Origin: a virus
Virus record (IMG/VR): IMGVR_UViG_3300009129_001478
Span: 1-64,000 of that record
DNA length: 64,000 bases
Strand: one strand, 5' to 3'
The notes beneath the pieces were generated by a model. That model was not told the origin of the DNA. It searched no databases and saw only the letters and a list, made by a program, of their open reading frames with translations. Below are positions 1 to 9,086 of this stretch, one piece after another. Made by a program: the position numbers and the translations under genes. Numbering within the stretch: position 1 is the stretch's first letter; each line of letters opens with the position of its first letter.

Positions 1-2
1 AA

Positions 3-719
3 GCTCTGGTAGCGGTAGGTGTTGATACTCTCTGTGTAGATGTCGCCCATGGTCACCACACTCTAATGAGGGAAGCCCTTAAAAATTTGAGGGCAGAATA
101 CGATAACCATGTCCACATTATGGCAGGCAATGTCTGCACGCTGGAGGGAGTAAATGATCTCGCTGATTGGGGCGCTGATTCTGTACGCTGTAATATTGGT
201 GGGGGTTCCATTTGTTCTACTCGTGTGGTCACGGGTCATGGTCTCCCAGGGCTTCAGACGATCTTTGACTGCGCGCGAACTGACCGAGACGTTGCCATCA
301 TCGCAGATGGAGGTATCCGATCCTCCGGAGACATTGTAAAGGCTTTGGCTGCTGGTGCTGATTTTGTGTTGTGCGGGTCGTTGCTGGCTGGCACTACCGA
401 AACACCTGGCGAGATTGTTTATCGTCAAAATGGATATCCGGTAAAAGAATACCGAGGCATGGCATCAAAGGATGCCCAGCTTGATTGGCGCAACAAATCT
501 TCAACTCCTGAAGGCGTAGCCTCCTATATTCCCTACAAGGGAAGCGTCGTAGATATTCTTAAGGATCTGGAAGGTGGCATCAAGAGCGGCTTTTCGTACA
601 GCGGCTCGCGCAACTTGACAGAACTTAGAAACAAGGTAGAGTGGGCGAGGCAAACTTCCGCCGGTACTCAAGAAAGTAGCACTCATATCCTCAGCACCAA
701 CAATGCCCGGAGAAAATAA
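3..719 (+). CDS. IMP dehydrogenase / GMP reductase family, C-terminal part
   Basis: The gene enters from the left edge: the frame is open from base 3 and lacks its start. It covers the back half of a TIM barrel that acts on IMP or GMP with NAD(P). Visible are an IADGGIR phosphate-binding strand, the catalytic cysteine loop [17 protein letters not shown], and the C-terminal flap region ([11 protein letters not shown]) ending in the family's IPYKGSV and [11 protein letters not shown] segments. In GuaB and GuaC the loop Cys attacks C2 of the purine. The loop starts GGG rather than the usual GPG, and the family branch (dehydrogenase versus reductase) cannot be fixed from this half. It would serve purine nucleotide supply during infection. 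Confidence 0.85.
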   Translation, partial: ALVAVGVDTLCVDVAHGHHTLMREALKNLRAEYDNHVHIMAGNVCTLEGVNDLADWGADSVRCNIGGGSICSTRVVTGHGLPGLQTIFDCARTDRDVAIIADGGIRSSGDIVKALAAGADFVLCGSLLAGTTETPGEIVYRQNGYPVKEYRGMASKDAQLDWRNKSSTPEGVASYIPYKGSVVDILKDLEGGIKSGFSYSGSRNLTELRNKVEWARQTSAGTQESSTHILSTNNARRK

Positions 720-1048
720 TGTTTTATCGCAAAGAACCTAAAGAACAGCAGCGCGACCTAGAGAAACCGCCCACAGAGTTTGAAACACAATACAGTCCTC
801 AACCGACATGTTTTGAGGTTCACGAAAAGTGGTGTGTCGGATGTGACAAAACTGACTGTCGGAACTGGATTGATTATGAGGAAGATTTGAACTGCGCCGT
901 TGTTTGTGCTCGCAAGCATGATGGCGGATTAAGCCTCAGAGAGGTGGCAGAGAGGATGGGTGTAAGCTTTCCTCGCGTTAGTCAGATTGAACATGCTGCT
1001 TTTAGGAAGCTTCGTGATTTAGGGGTTTTGGAAGATTTTGACCGATAA
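719..1048 (+). CDS. Cys-rich protein with sigma-70 region-4-like HTH
   Basis: This 109-residue protein starts in a TAATG overlap with the preceding gene. Its N-terminal half holds CVGCDKTDC plus further cysteines (around residues 32-62), which could bind a metal. The C-terminal half (about 75-105) reads LSLREVAERMGVSFPRVSQIEHAAFRKLR, given here only as a pattern: the helix-turn-helix of sigma-70 region 4, which contacts the -35 element. There is no region 2, so it is not a full sigma factor. A transcription regulator that redirects host RNA polymerase is inferred. Confidence 0.6.
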   Translation: MFYRKEPKEQQRDLEKPPTEFETQYSPQPTCFEVHEKWCVGCDKTDCRNWIDYEEDLNCAVVCARKHDGGLSLREVAERMGVSFPRVSQIEHAAFRKLRDLGVLEDFDR

Positions 1049-1125
1049 TAGGGTTTTTAACATAACCCGGACCTATTTAAAGTTGATTGCCCTTGGTGGC
1101 AAAATATTCTAGGAGAATTATAATA

Positions 1126-1872
1126 ATGACTAAGAAGAATAACAACCTCATCAACGAAGGTGTTGTGCGACGCTGGGGCAAGCTTGCCAATATGGCACCA
1201 CTCACCGAGAATTTCCTTGACACTGTAGTGCAAGAAGAGGAAGTTGAAGTTGAGGACGAAGAGGTCGTAGCCGAACTTCCCATGGACGACGAAGTGGAAG
1301 TAGAGATGGACGCCGAGGTAGAAGTTGCCGAGGACCCAGTTCTCAACATGGAAGAAGACGACGTTGCCGCCCTAGCTTCTATGCTCATGGATACGCTCGC
1401 AGTCGCCACTAACTCTGATATCGTTGTGACCACCGATGCCGATGCCCCCGCCGAAGATCTCGGCGCTGAAGCTGACGCTCTTGATGACGAAGCCGATGCT
1501 CTCGGTTCTGAAGCAGACGCTGCTCGCGACATGGCTGATGCCGATCGCGACCTAGAAGACGCCGAAGACGACCTTGAAGCCGCAATGCGCAAGGACGCTT
1601 ACAACCGTGATGATGAAGCTCTTGAAGAGGCTGACAGACCTGCTCATGAGAATACCCGTGGTCAAGCCGATGCCGACGGGGGTCATCGTGCAACAAAAGA
1701 CAAAAACAAAAAGAAGGGCGAGTTTGGCAAAGGGCGTCTCAGGCGGGACCCTGACGGCCAAATCGCGAACCGCAAGGACGAGTCACTTGACGTTGACCTA
1801 GTTGACGACGAAGCTCTCACCGAGGCTGTACTTGAGCGCGTGATCACACGCCTACTCAATAAGAGCAAGTAA
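1126..1872 (+). CDS. acidic protein with possible capsid-targeting N-terminus
   Basis: The start is the ATG at 1126, behind TAGGAGAATTATAATA; an in-frame upstream start lacks this ribosome site. The 248-residue product begins MTKKNNNLINEGVVRRWGKL, where LINE matches the (L/I)-x-E type of T4 prohead-protease sites. The middle (about 35-160) is extremely rich in Asp, Glu and Ala, then a basic linker follows, and the C-terminus (LTEAVLERVITRLL) is helical. This composition resembles prohead core or scaffold proteins. Function is inferred from composition and neighbours only. Confidence 0.6.
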   Translation: MTKKNNNLINEGVVRRWGKLANMAPLTENFLDTVVQEEEVEVEDEEVVAELPMDDEVEVEMDAEVEVAEDPVLNMEEDDVAALASMLMDTLAVATNSDIVVTTDADAPAEDLGAEADALDDEADALGSEADAARDMADADRDLEDAEDDLEAAMRKDAYNRDDEALEEADRPAHENTRGQADADGGHRATKDKNKKKGEFGKGRLRRDPDGQIANRKDESLDVDLVDDEALTEAVLERVITRLLNKSK

Positions 1873-1885
1873 GAGCCAGAAAGCG

Positions 1886-2026
1886 ATGCATCGTTTTTCT
1901 AAGAACGACCTTCTAGATTTGATCAAGGAGGTCGTTTCTTCTATTAAGGAAGACAGCAGACGTTGGCTTTTGGAATCTCCCGAACCCAGGGAGACCCTTA
2001 GCGAAAGCAAGGAACGTGAGTCCTAA
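1886..2026 (+). CDS. small protein with capsid-targeting-like N-terminus
   Basis: This 46-residue frame begins MHRFSKNDLLDLIKEVVSS, the same pattern (basic start, LxxLIKE) found at the head of many proteins in this window. The weak ribosome site (AGAAAGCG) lies just after the previous stop. Nearly half of it would be the targeting peptide, so it could be a small packaged protein or peptide. Confidence 0.55.
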   Translation: MHRFSKNDLLDLIKEVVSSIKEDSRRWLLESPEPRETLSESKERES

Positions 2027-2345
2027 AGTAGTAGAGATCCTCATTCAAGACGGATTCATTACAGAAACTGACAACCTCATTGACGCAGAGAAGGCTTTCT
2101 TCGCTGCGAGGGTTGTTCAGTGGATTCGCGAATCGGTAGATAGTAATCCCCATTTTAATCTTGCAACCTATTTAACCATGCTATCGTACTACAAGCTAGG
2201 ACTAGCCGACTTAAAGTTTTCTGAGGATGGTGCTAGACTTCTGTACAGAATGAGAACGGGCGAGGAGGTAGATAGAGTTGCTAAAACAATTACTGAATCT
2301 TCTCCTGAATTTTTTAAGGATCCCCATCCCGAAGAAACCAACTGA
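2016..2345 (+). CDS. hypothetical protein, helical
   Basis: GTG start behind AAGGAAC, overlapping the previous gene by 11 bases. The 109-residue protein is mostly helical, contains an ATYLTMLSYYKLGLADLKF stretch, and has no domain I recognise. It sits between two capsid-targeted-like proteins. Confidence 0.6.
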   Translation: MSPKVVEILIQDGFITETDNLIDAEKAFFAARVVQWIRESVDSNPHFNLATYLTMLSYYKLGLADLKFSEDGARLLYRMRTGEEVDRVAKTITESSPEFFKDPHPEETN

Positions 2346-2997
2346 GCCACCACTGGCGGCATTGGAGGAACTGCTTACCCTTGATAATCTTCGGTCACTT
2401 TTAGAGGCAAAGGGTTACGTCTTTTTTGATGGTCACGGCAAAAAGTTAAACCTAAACCTGATAGGGGTGAGAAGAGATAACCAAGGCACTAATGAATTTG
2501 ACGATTTTCTTGTCGTGCTATTTCGTAATAGTGTTGGGGGGATAGACGTGATGACAAAGCACCAATATGAGATCACAACTGATCCTGGCAAGTATTGGCT
2601 AGAAAACCCCACTAACCCGAAGGGTACAGCGATTCTGGTGCCTGGTCAATACAGGGGCGCATGGAAGATCGGCAAGCACCAAAACCGCTACGAAGCACTA
2701 GTTCAGCGCAAGCCAGTGAAAGTTTGGCGCGACAATAACAAAGACGCCATTATAGATTATAATAATATAGAACTGTTATCAGATGAAGGGTACTTTGGAA
2801 TCAACATTCACAGGAGCAACCCATATTCGGAATCGTATCTGGTGAACAGGTGGAGCGCAGGCTGCCAAGTGTTCAAAAAGGTAGAAAACTTTAATGCCTT
2901 TATGTCCCTCTGTAAGGCGTCGGCTAAGCTCTACGGACCTAATTTTACTTATACGCTGATTACTGAGAAAGAATTGCGAAATCACCTGAATAGCTAA
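2278..2997 (+). CDS. YkuD-like (L,D-transpeptidase-fold) protein
   Basis: The frame is open from a TTG at 2278, inside the upstream gene; no ATG or GTG lies between there and the conserved part, so the start is uncertain. The C-terminal half (about 120-225) carries GINIHRSN and then NRWSAGCQVFKK. An isolated His followed by S-x-GCQ recalls the HxG / SHGC pair of YkuD-type L,D-transpeptidases, and phage proteins of this shape are often assigned to cell-wall processing. The match is by motif only. A hydrophobic leader (LLNLLLNFL) precedes a proline-rich linker if the TTG is used. Confidence 0.5.
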   Translation: MLKQLLNLLLNFLRIPIPKKPTEPPLAALEELLTLDNLRSLLEAKGYVFFDGHGKKLNLNLIGVRRDNQGTNEFDDFLVVLFRNSVGGIDVMTKHQYEITTDPGKYWLENPTNPKGTAILVPGQYRGAWKIGKHQNRYEALVQRKPVKVWRDNNKDAIIDYNNIELLSDEGYFGINIHRSNPYSESYLVNRWSAGCQVFKKVENFNAFMSLCKASAKLYGPNFTYTLITEKELRNHLNS

Positions 2998-3006
2998 CTA
3001 TTTATA
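2994..3006 (+). promoter_or_regulatory. candidate late promoter box (TATTTATA)
   Basis: The 13-mer CTAACTATTTATA recurs exactly at 49258-49270, and both copies lie 30-40 bases before a gene with a strong ribosome site and a probable virion role. It resembles the T4 late box TATAAATA, and a gp55-like sigma factor is encoded at 63234. No -35 element is visible. Confidence 0.35.
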
Positions 3007-3036
3007 GGTAGTCATATTTTCAAGGAGAAAATAAAC

Positions 3037-3330
3037 ATGTCACAATATGAAATTACAAAAACACGGTTGGCACAAATTATCAAAGAAGAGTATGAAGCTC
3101 TGAGTGGAGCCAATGCTTTGACCCGCACAATCCATCGCTGGGCAGAAGAGGCAAAGGATATTCCTGTACACTTGACTGTTGCCCGCATGATTGAGAATGG
3201 TGATCTTGATTCAGCCATTGAGACACTTGAGGCTATGCGCGACGTAGCCGACGCTCCGGTGGAAGAGCAGCAGAAAGGGCCTGTGAACTCTATTCGCGAC
3301 ATGATCCGACAAGAAGTGAAGAATTTGTAA
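3037..3330 (+). CDS. protein with capsid-targeting-like N-terminus
   Basis: 97 residues, ATG behind AAGGAGAAAATAA. The N-terminus MSQYEITKTRLAQIIKEEYE carries the shared T-K-x-x-L-x-x-IIKE pattern, so cleavage after IIKE is predicted if a T4-type protease acts here. The remainder is helical and acidic with no known domain. It forms a unit with the next gene (3-base gap). Confidence 0.7.
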   Translation: MSQYEITKTRLAQIIKEEYEALSGANALTRTIHRWAEEAKDIPVHLTVARMIENGDLDSAIETLEAMRDVADAPVEEQQKGPVNSIRDMIRQEVKNL

Positions 3331-3333
3331 TAA

Positions 3334-3750
3334 ATGAATCCTAAGCTCTCGCCCGCACAAATAGAAATCTTGGTCGGTAGTTCTGCGGTCAATAATGAGT
3401 TCTCCAACAAAGTGAGGGAACTTTCTCGCAGGCTGCAACTGAACCAATTAGAATATAATATGTGGGATACCCTGACAGACCAGCAGCATGATATATTTTC
3501 TGGAGATTTATTTCTAGATGGAACGTGCGCTAGTAGTCCTAAAGATTATGTCCTGGGTGCGGTAGAGTCCTGCGGATGCCCCGACGTAGAGGAAGATCTA
3601 TATCATCACTCTCCTGCTTTGATGGGAGAAATAGAAAAACAACAACGACTCTCTGGCGGCGAAGACGTTCATCTTTCTGAGGCAGTGCAAAGACTAGATG
3701 AAACTGTTGGCTCTGTAATTGATGACGTACTAACAGAGCTTTTAACTTAA
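3334..3750 (+). CDS. hypothetical protein
   Basis: 138 residues, three bases after the preceding stop. A coiled helical N-terminal part (KVRELSRRLQLNQLEYNMW) is followed by CASS and CGCPDVEEDLYHH segments that could bind metal, and by an acidic helical tail. I do not recognise the family. Confidence 0.6.
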   Translation: MNPKLSPAQIEILVGSSAVNNEFSNKVRELSRRLQLNQLEYNMWDTLTDQQHDIFSGDLFLDGTCASSPKDYVLGAVESCGCPDVEEDLYHHSPALMGEIEKQQRLSGGEDVHLSEAVQRLDETVGSVIDDVLTELLT

Positions 3751-3766
3751 CAGAAAGCGAGGCAGG

Positions 3767-4555
3767 GTGAAATCCCTACTAAGATATCCGGGCGGCAAGT
3801 CCAGAGCTTTAAAGCACATTATACCTTATTTCCCAAAAAACCTGACAGAAATTGTCAGCCCTTTTTTCGGCGGCGGGTCAATAGAGATTCACTACGCATC
3901 TCAGGGTGTCCGAGTTCATGGCTATGATATATTTGAGCCTCTTGTAAATTTTTGGCAGCAGGTTTTGGAACACCCTCATGATATTGCAAACATGCTAGAG
4001 AATTACTTTTACCCCTGTACTAAAAAGATGTTTAAGGAATATCAAAAGCAGCATGCATCTACCGAGGGTGACGCCACTCTTTTGTTTTGGCGAGAGATGC
4101 GCGCTTGCATGTTCTATGCCCTCAATCGCTCTTCGTTTAGCGGGGCAACTATGAGCGGAGGATACTCAAAACAGGCAGCGGAGAAGAGGTTTACCCAAAG
4201 CAGCATTGATCGCCTTAGAAATTTTGTATGTCCTGCTCTAACTGTGGAGCAGGCAGACTTCGCTGACAGCCTTGGAAGACACAACGATGAAACTTTTATC
4301 TACGCTGACCCACCATATCTTTTGGAAAAGTCTACTCTATACGGTGAAAGGGGCTCAACTCACAAGGACTTTGATCACCAAAGGTTTGCGGAAGAAATAA
4401 AAAAGAAAAACAACTGGGTGATATCATATAATCCTCACCCTGAAATATTAGAACTATACAAAGATTATGAAATCGTATATCCTGAGTGGAGTTACGGTAT
4501 GTCTTCAGACAAAAAGTCTAAGGAAATACTAATCTTGAACGTGAAGGAGAATTAG
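3767..4555 (+). CDS. DNA adenine methylase (Dam/D12 class)
   Basis: 262 residues with a GTG start; the downstream gene starts two bases after its stop. LRYPGGKSRALKHIIPYFP at the N-terminus is the D12-class motif X, SPFFGGGSIEIH is the AdoMet-binding motif I, and FIYADPPYLL (about 180-190) is the catalytic DPPY. It would transfer methyl from AdoMet to N6 of adenine in a short site, protecting phage DNA from restriction or marking it for replication. It is one of three methyltransferases in the window and has no cognate nuclease beside it. Target sequence unknown. Confidence 0.88.
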   Translation: MKSLLRYPGGKSRALKHIIPYFPKNLTEIVSPFFGGGSIEIHYASQGVRVHGYDIFEPLVNFWQQVLEHPHDIANMLENYFYPCTKKMFKEYQKQHASTEGDATLLFWREMRACMFYALNRSSFSGATMSGGYSKQAAEKRFTQSSIDRLRNFVCPALTVEQADFADSLGRHNDETFIYADPPYLLEKSTLYGERGSTHKDFDHQRFAEEIKKKNNWVISYNPHPEILELYKDYEIVYPEWSYGMSSDKKSKEILILNVKEN

Positions 4556-4556
4556 A

Positions 4557-5087
4557 ATGCGTTATTTATTTATGATTAGTTTATTGTTGCCTGCGGTGGC
4601 GACAGCAGATGAGCAGCGAATTGGTTTTGTTGCGGGATCAACCTACGGAGTTGGGCTTGGTTACAGCAAGCAGTTTGATGACGGCAGGGGCTGGCAAGTC
4701 TCACTCCTTCCGATCATTGACGAGGATCTGGACTCAACAGTTTTTGTTGGCGGAACACTTTTTCACACATTGAACTCTACGAGTTGGGGCAGGGCTTATT
4801 GGTCTTTGGGGCTGGCAGCTTTTTATAATCGCCAGACAGAAGAGCAGTGGTCAGACCCAGAGTGCCGACCAGATGAAAGCTGTCCGGAACCAGTTTTGGA
4901 AGGTACCTCGCTCGATGAGGGAATGGTTGTTTCTTTTGGTCCCGGCGTCGGACTTGAGAGAAGGTGGAAGTCCTTTGCGGTATCGCTTGAGTTGCCTTTA
5001 GCGGTGCAGTTGATGGTTCACAATAAGAGCGTAGGGTTCGGTGGTATACGACCTATACCTAACTTCTCGTTGATGTATTTTTGGTGA
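4557..5087 (+). CDS. exported outer-membrane-like beta-barrel protein
   Basis: 176 residues. A classical signal peptide (MRYLFMISLLLPAVATA, cleavage likely after ATA) is followed by alternating aromatic and glycine-rich strands (TYGVGLGYSKQF, YWSLGLAAFYN, VVSFGPGVGLERRWKS) ending SLMYFW, with a terminal aromatic residue as in outer-membrane barrels. Two cysteines (CRPDESC) lie in a loop. Such a protein would be placed in the host envelope during infection, possibly changing the surface or excluding other phages; that role is inferred. Confidence 0.65.
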   Translation: MRYLFMISLLLPAVATADEQRIGFVAGSTYGVGLGYSKQFDDGRGWQVSLLPIIDEDLDSTVFVGGTLFHTLNSTSWGRAYWSLGLAAFYNRQTEEQWSDPECRPDESCPEPVLEGTSLDEGMVVSFGPGVGLERRWKSFAVSLELPLAVQLMVHNKSVGFGGIRPIPNFSLMYFW

Positions 5088-5108
5088 CAAATAAAAGGGA
5101 GAAAATAA

Positions 5109-6695
<1,587 letters not shown>

Positions 6696-6736
6696 AAACA
6701 CAAGTCTAACGACTAATTAGAACAGCCGGTTTCAAA

Positions 6737-6772
6737 CAAAAAGACCAGTTCTAAAGCACTGGTCTTTTTATT
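6737..6772 (+). terminator. rho-independent terminator after groL
   Basis: A 12-bp inverted repeat, AAAAAGACCAGT / ACTGGTCTTTTT, with an 8-base loop and a T-run. It isolates groL from the next gene. Confidence 0.85.
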
Positions 6773-6792
6773 ATTTCAGGGAGGGGGACATA

Positions 6793-7263
6793 GTGAAAGT
6801 TGAGGTACGAGAAGAGACACTTCAAGCGTTGCTTGAAAAGGTGGACAGAATGGAGTGCAAAATTTCCAGTGCTAAGTCCCTGAACGGTGGTTTTGATCAG
6901 ATGATGAGAGAGATAGAGCACATCAAGGAAACTCAAATTAGTGTGCTGGAGGGCATCCGTGGCGTAAAGAAGAATCTTTATGAACCAGACTCAGGGCTTT
7001 TCAGCCGAGTTAAGGAACTGGAATCAGAATCTGCCCGACGCTGGGAATATATTGTTGAGACAAAGCCCATCATCGCCCAGCATCAAGAGCTTTTGGTTTG
7101 GAAAAGAGAAGCACAAAAGGATGTGGAAGAGGTGGAGAATTTACGATTAGAGGTTGCTAAACTGCAAGACTGGAAGGATGGAATGTCCAAGATGGTTTGG
7201 CTAATCGCAACGGCCGCTGGCGGCATGTGGGTCAAACACTTTATGGATATTTTGATGAAATAG
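6793..7263 (+). CDS. coiled-coil protein with C-terminal membrane segment
   Basis: 156 residues, GTG start after GGGAGGGGG. Heptad-like helices run through most of the protein (LQALLEKVDRMECK, VENLRLEVAKLQDW), then MVWLIATAAGGMWVKHFMDIL could cross the membrane once at residues 135-153. Tail-anchored coiled coils of this form occur beside phage lysis genes, and the next small gene also encodes a membrane protein. Function unknown. Confidence 0.65.
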   Translation: MKVEVREETLQALLEKVDRMECKISSAKSLNGGFDQMMREIEHIKETQISVLEGIRGVKKNLYEPDSGLFSRVKELESESARRWEYIVETKPIIAQHQELLVWKREAQKDVEEVENLRLEVAKLQDWKDGMSKMVWLIATAAGGMWVKHFMDILMK

Positions 7264-7264
7264 G

Positions 7265-7396
7265 GTGTGGTCTGCTCTTTGTCTTCTCGTCGGCGTATCT
7301 TGTGGAATTTATTATCGCTTCCGGTGGAAAAAGTGCGAGAGGCGCAGGCGTAAACTGATTGAAGAGCAGTGGATGTGGCAAGATTGGGGCGAATAA
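7265..7396 (+). CDS. small single-span membrane protein
   Basis: 43 residues from a GTG one base after the preceding stop. It has a hydrophobic segment (WSALCLLVGVSCGIYYRF), then a strongly basic stretch (KKCERRRRK) and an acidic tryptophan-rich end (EEQWMWQDWGE). The layout (N-out, basic inside) suits an inner-membrane protein such as a small holin or spanin part. The ribosome site is weak. Confidence 0.5.
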   Translation: MWSALCLLVGVSCGIYYRFRWKKCERRRRKLIEEQWMWQDWGE

Positions 7397-7400
7397 AAAC

Positions 7401-7428
7401 TTGACGTATGCTCTATCTGTGCTAATAT
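7401..7428 (+). promoter_or_regulatory. early/middle-type promoter, TTGACG-16-TAATAT
   Basis: TTGACG (7401-7406), a 16-base spacer, then TGC-TAATAT (extended -10 at 7423-7428). The TATCTGTG before the -10 matches the phage's shared ATCCrTG element at one or two mismatches. It drives the gene at 7451. Confidence 0.75.
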
Positions 7429-7450
7429 ACTAGTGTAGGGAGAGCTAATA

Positions 7451-8089
7451 ATGTCCTATTGGCACCAGATGTATCGCCGTCCCAGTCACAGCCCTCGTCT
7501 TGAGGTTGACAACGGCATCGCGCGTTTTGAGTCCTTGATGTCCAAGAAGCTGTCTGAAAAAGACCGTCCGTTTGCGGAGTCTCTCAAGCGCCAGTTTGAG
7601 GATGGCGGCACATTGAGCGCCAAGCAGGTTGAGTGCCTTGAGCGCATGGAGCAACGCTACTCCCCGGCTTCTGTCCTGAAGCGTGAGCGTTGGGCTCAGT
7701 CCTACAAGGGTGGCCACCGAGAGACTGCCCTAATCGTCGCCAAATACTATCGCACGACTCAGTACTTCCGAGATCTTGCTAGCAAGATTCTTCTTGAGGA
7801 AGACTTCATCCCCACCGAGCGCCAGTTTGAGGCCATGACCAAAAACAAGTATGCCAAGAAGGCAATCGCCGCAGCGACTGAGCCACCTGCCTATCCTGCT
7901 GGTTCTCTTTGCCGGATCCGTGCCAACAGTAGCATGGGAATCCCAAAGGCGATCCAAGATCAGTTTGGGCTGGTTATGGAAAATCATCCGGAAGGTCTTT
8001 ACGCTTCTTCAACCCTGCTTGTAAATGGGCAGAAGGTGCGTCTAGAGGACCGTTGCCTCAAAGCAGCGAAAACAAAAAGAAGAAAGTAA
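7451..8089 (+). CDS. hypothetical protein with C-terminal SH3-like segment
   Basis: 212 residues, first gene behind a strong promoter. The N-terminal two thirds are helical and basic/acidic (FESLMSKKLSEKDRPFAESL). The C-terminal part begins YPAGSLCRIRANSSMGIP and continues with FGLVMENHPEG, the V/G-x-L-V...G-x-V-x pattern seen in the small beta proteins of this window. A nucleic-acid or protein-binding role is possible. No known family is identified. Confidence 0.65.
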   Translation: MSYWHQMYRRPSHSPRLEVDNGIARFESLMSKKLSEKDRPFAESLKRQFEDGGTLSAKQVECLERMEQRYSPASVLKRERWAQSYKGGHRETALIVAKYYRTTQYFRDLASKILLEEDFIPTERQFEAMTKNKYAKKAIAAATEPPAYPAGSLCRIRANSSMGIPKAIQDQFGLVMENHPEGLYASSTLLVNGQKVRLEDRCLKAAKTKRRK

Positions 8090-8100
8090 CTTAACAAAAC

Positions 8101-8119
8101 ATTATCTATGTTAGATAAT
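8101..8119. repeat. perfect inverted repeat (possible operator)
   Basis: ATTATCTA-TGT-TAGATAAT: two perfect 8-bp arms with a 3-base centre, 20 bases before the start at 8140 and its AAAGGAGG ribosome site. It has no T-run, so an operator or RNA hairpin that covers the ribosome site is more likely than a terminator. Confidence 0.45.
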
Positions 8120-8139
8120 CTTAGAAAGGAGGTTCGTTT

Positions 8140-8574
8140 ATGCGCGCCACAATTAGTTTTGATGTAGAAGTAAACCGCGTTGATGAGACCATGGTCGCTT
8201 TGGTCGGACAAGAGGTAAACACTCTTCATGCCGCCATGGAGTTGCTAGAGAATGTCGGCGCTGACAACCTGTTGTCCAATGTCTCCCAGGCTTTGGAGCA
8301 GATCACTGCTTGTGCCAACCAGCTTCAGCAGTATCAGCGAATGGTTATGAGTTTTGAACGCTCGCGCTATGAGACGATCTTGCCACAGACCGCTGACACA
8401 AATATGGAACTAACTCAAGCCATGGCACAGCCTACCGCTGCTGAGTTGAAAAGTTTTAGCGATCTCCAGACCGCCCTAGATACAGTTCAGGGCTTTGAAT
8501 CTTTTATGGATCCTCTTACTGACAGTTTAGAGAAGCCCGCAGAAGAAGACAGCGAAGACAATGAAGAAGGGTGA
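8140..8574 (+). CDS. hypothetical helical protein
   Basis: 144 residues behind an ideal AAAGGAGG ribosome site. Long amphipathic helices (LHAAMELLENVGADNLLSNV, SFSDLQTALDTVQGFESFM) and an acidic tail. No family recognised. It overlaps the next gene by 14 bases. Confidence 0.65.
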   Translation: MRATISFDVEVNRVDETMVALVGQEVNTLHAAMELLENVGADNLLSNVSQALEQITACANQLQQYQRMVMSFERSRYETILPQTADTNMELTQAMAQPTAAELKSFSDLQTALDTVQGFESFMDPLTDSLEKPAEEDSEDNEEG

Positions 8575-8782
8575 CTTAGTTTATTTGCCGGCTGATATTA
8601 TGCTTGTAGGGTCGTGGTATAACGGAGCCGCAGAAAGCTGGATTAAGTTGTTGGAACCCACTACGGGAATAATCATTGAACCTAATCTAGATAATGAAAA
8701 TATTTATCACAGAATTCACGCCAAAGGAAGTGAATGGTATGTGAGGACAATTGATACATTGGAGGTAATGTCCCGTGCTTAA
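8561..8782 (+). CDS. small SH3/KOW-like beta protein
   Basis: 73 residues beginning MKKGDLVYLPADIMLVGSW, followed by GIIIEPN and EWYVRTIDTLEVM. The G-D-L-V-x-x start, a G-x-I/V-x strand, a W-Y-V strand and a final L/E strand recur in about ten small proteins here. The pattern fits a five-strand SH3-like barrel. Role unknown. Confidence 0.6.
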   Translation: MKKGDLVYLPADIMLVGSWYNGAAESWIKLLEPTTGIIIEPNLDNENIYHRIHAKGSEWYVRTIDTLEVMSRA

Positions 8783-9086
8783 AGTCTCAGAAGTATATGA
8801 AAAGCAGATTCGTACCACCAGGGAGCGCCCTGACGGATCCGAATATCTCAATTTTGAAAAGGTTTACGAAACCCGAGAGTGCCTAGTGAACACAGAGTAT
8901 GTTGTTTCTATTCAGCCCCATGAGTTCACGTCAGATATTGACCTGGCGAGAGTGCAGGGAAGTTTTCCCGAGGGAACAAAGTTTAGTACCTTTGTACTTG
9001 ATGGCAACTCTTTTCGCACGTCGGAGATTATTGTGGTAGGGTCTTTTGAAAAGTTTTGTAGATTGCTTCAAGAAAACGACTCATGA
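8775..9086 (+). CDS. hypothetical protein
   Basis: 103 residues, GTG start overlapping the previous gene by 8 bases. Mixed beta composition (ECLVNTEYVVSIQPHEF, EIIVVGSFEKFCRLL). It is translationally coupled on both sides. No family recognised. Confidence 0.6.
   Translation: MLKVSEVYEKQIRTTRERPDGSEYLNFEKVYETRECLVNTEYVVSIQPHEFTSDIDLARVQGSFPEGTKFSTFVLDGNSFRTSEIIVVGSFEKFCRLLQENDS

Noticed and set aside
1077-1592. Ser/Ala-rich minus-strand frame
   Set aside because: It is the reverse of an Asp/Glu/Ala-rich coding stretch, has no ribosome site and lacks any domain.
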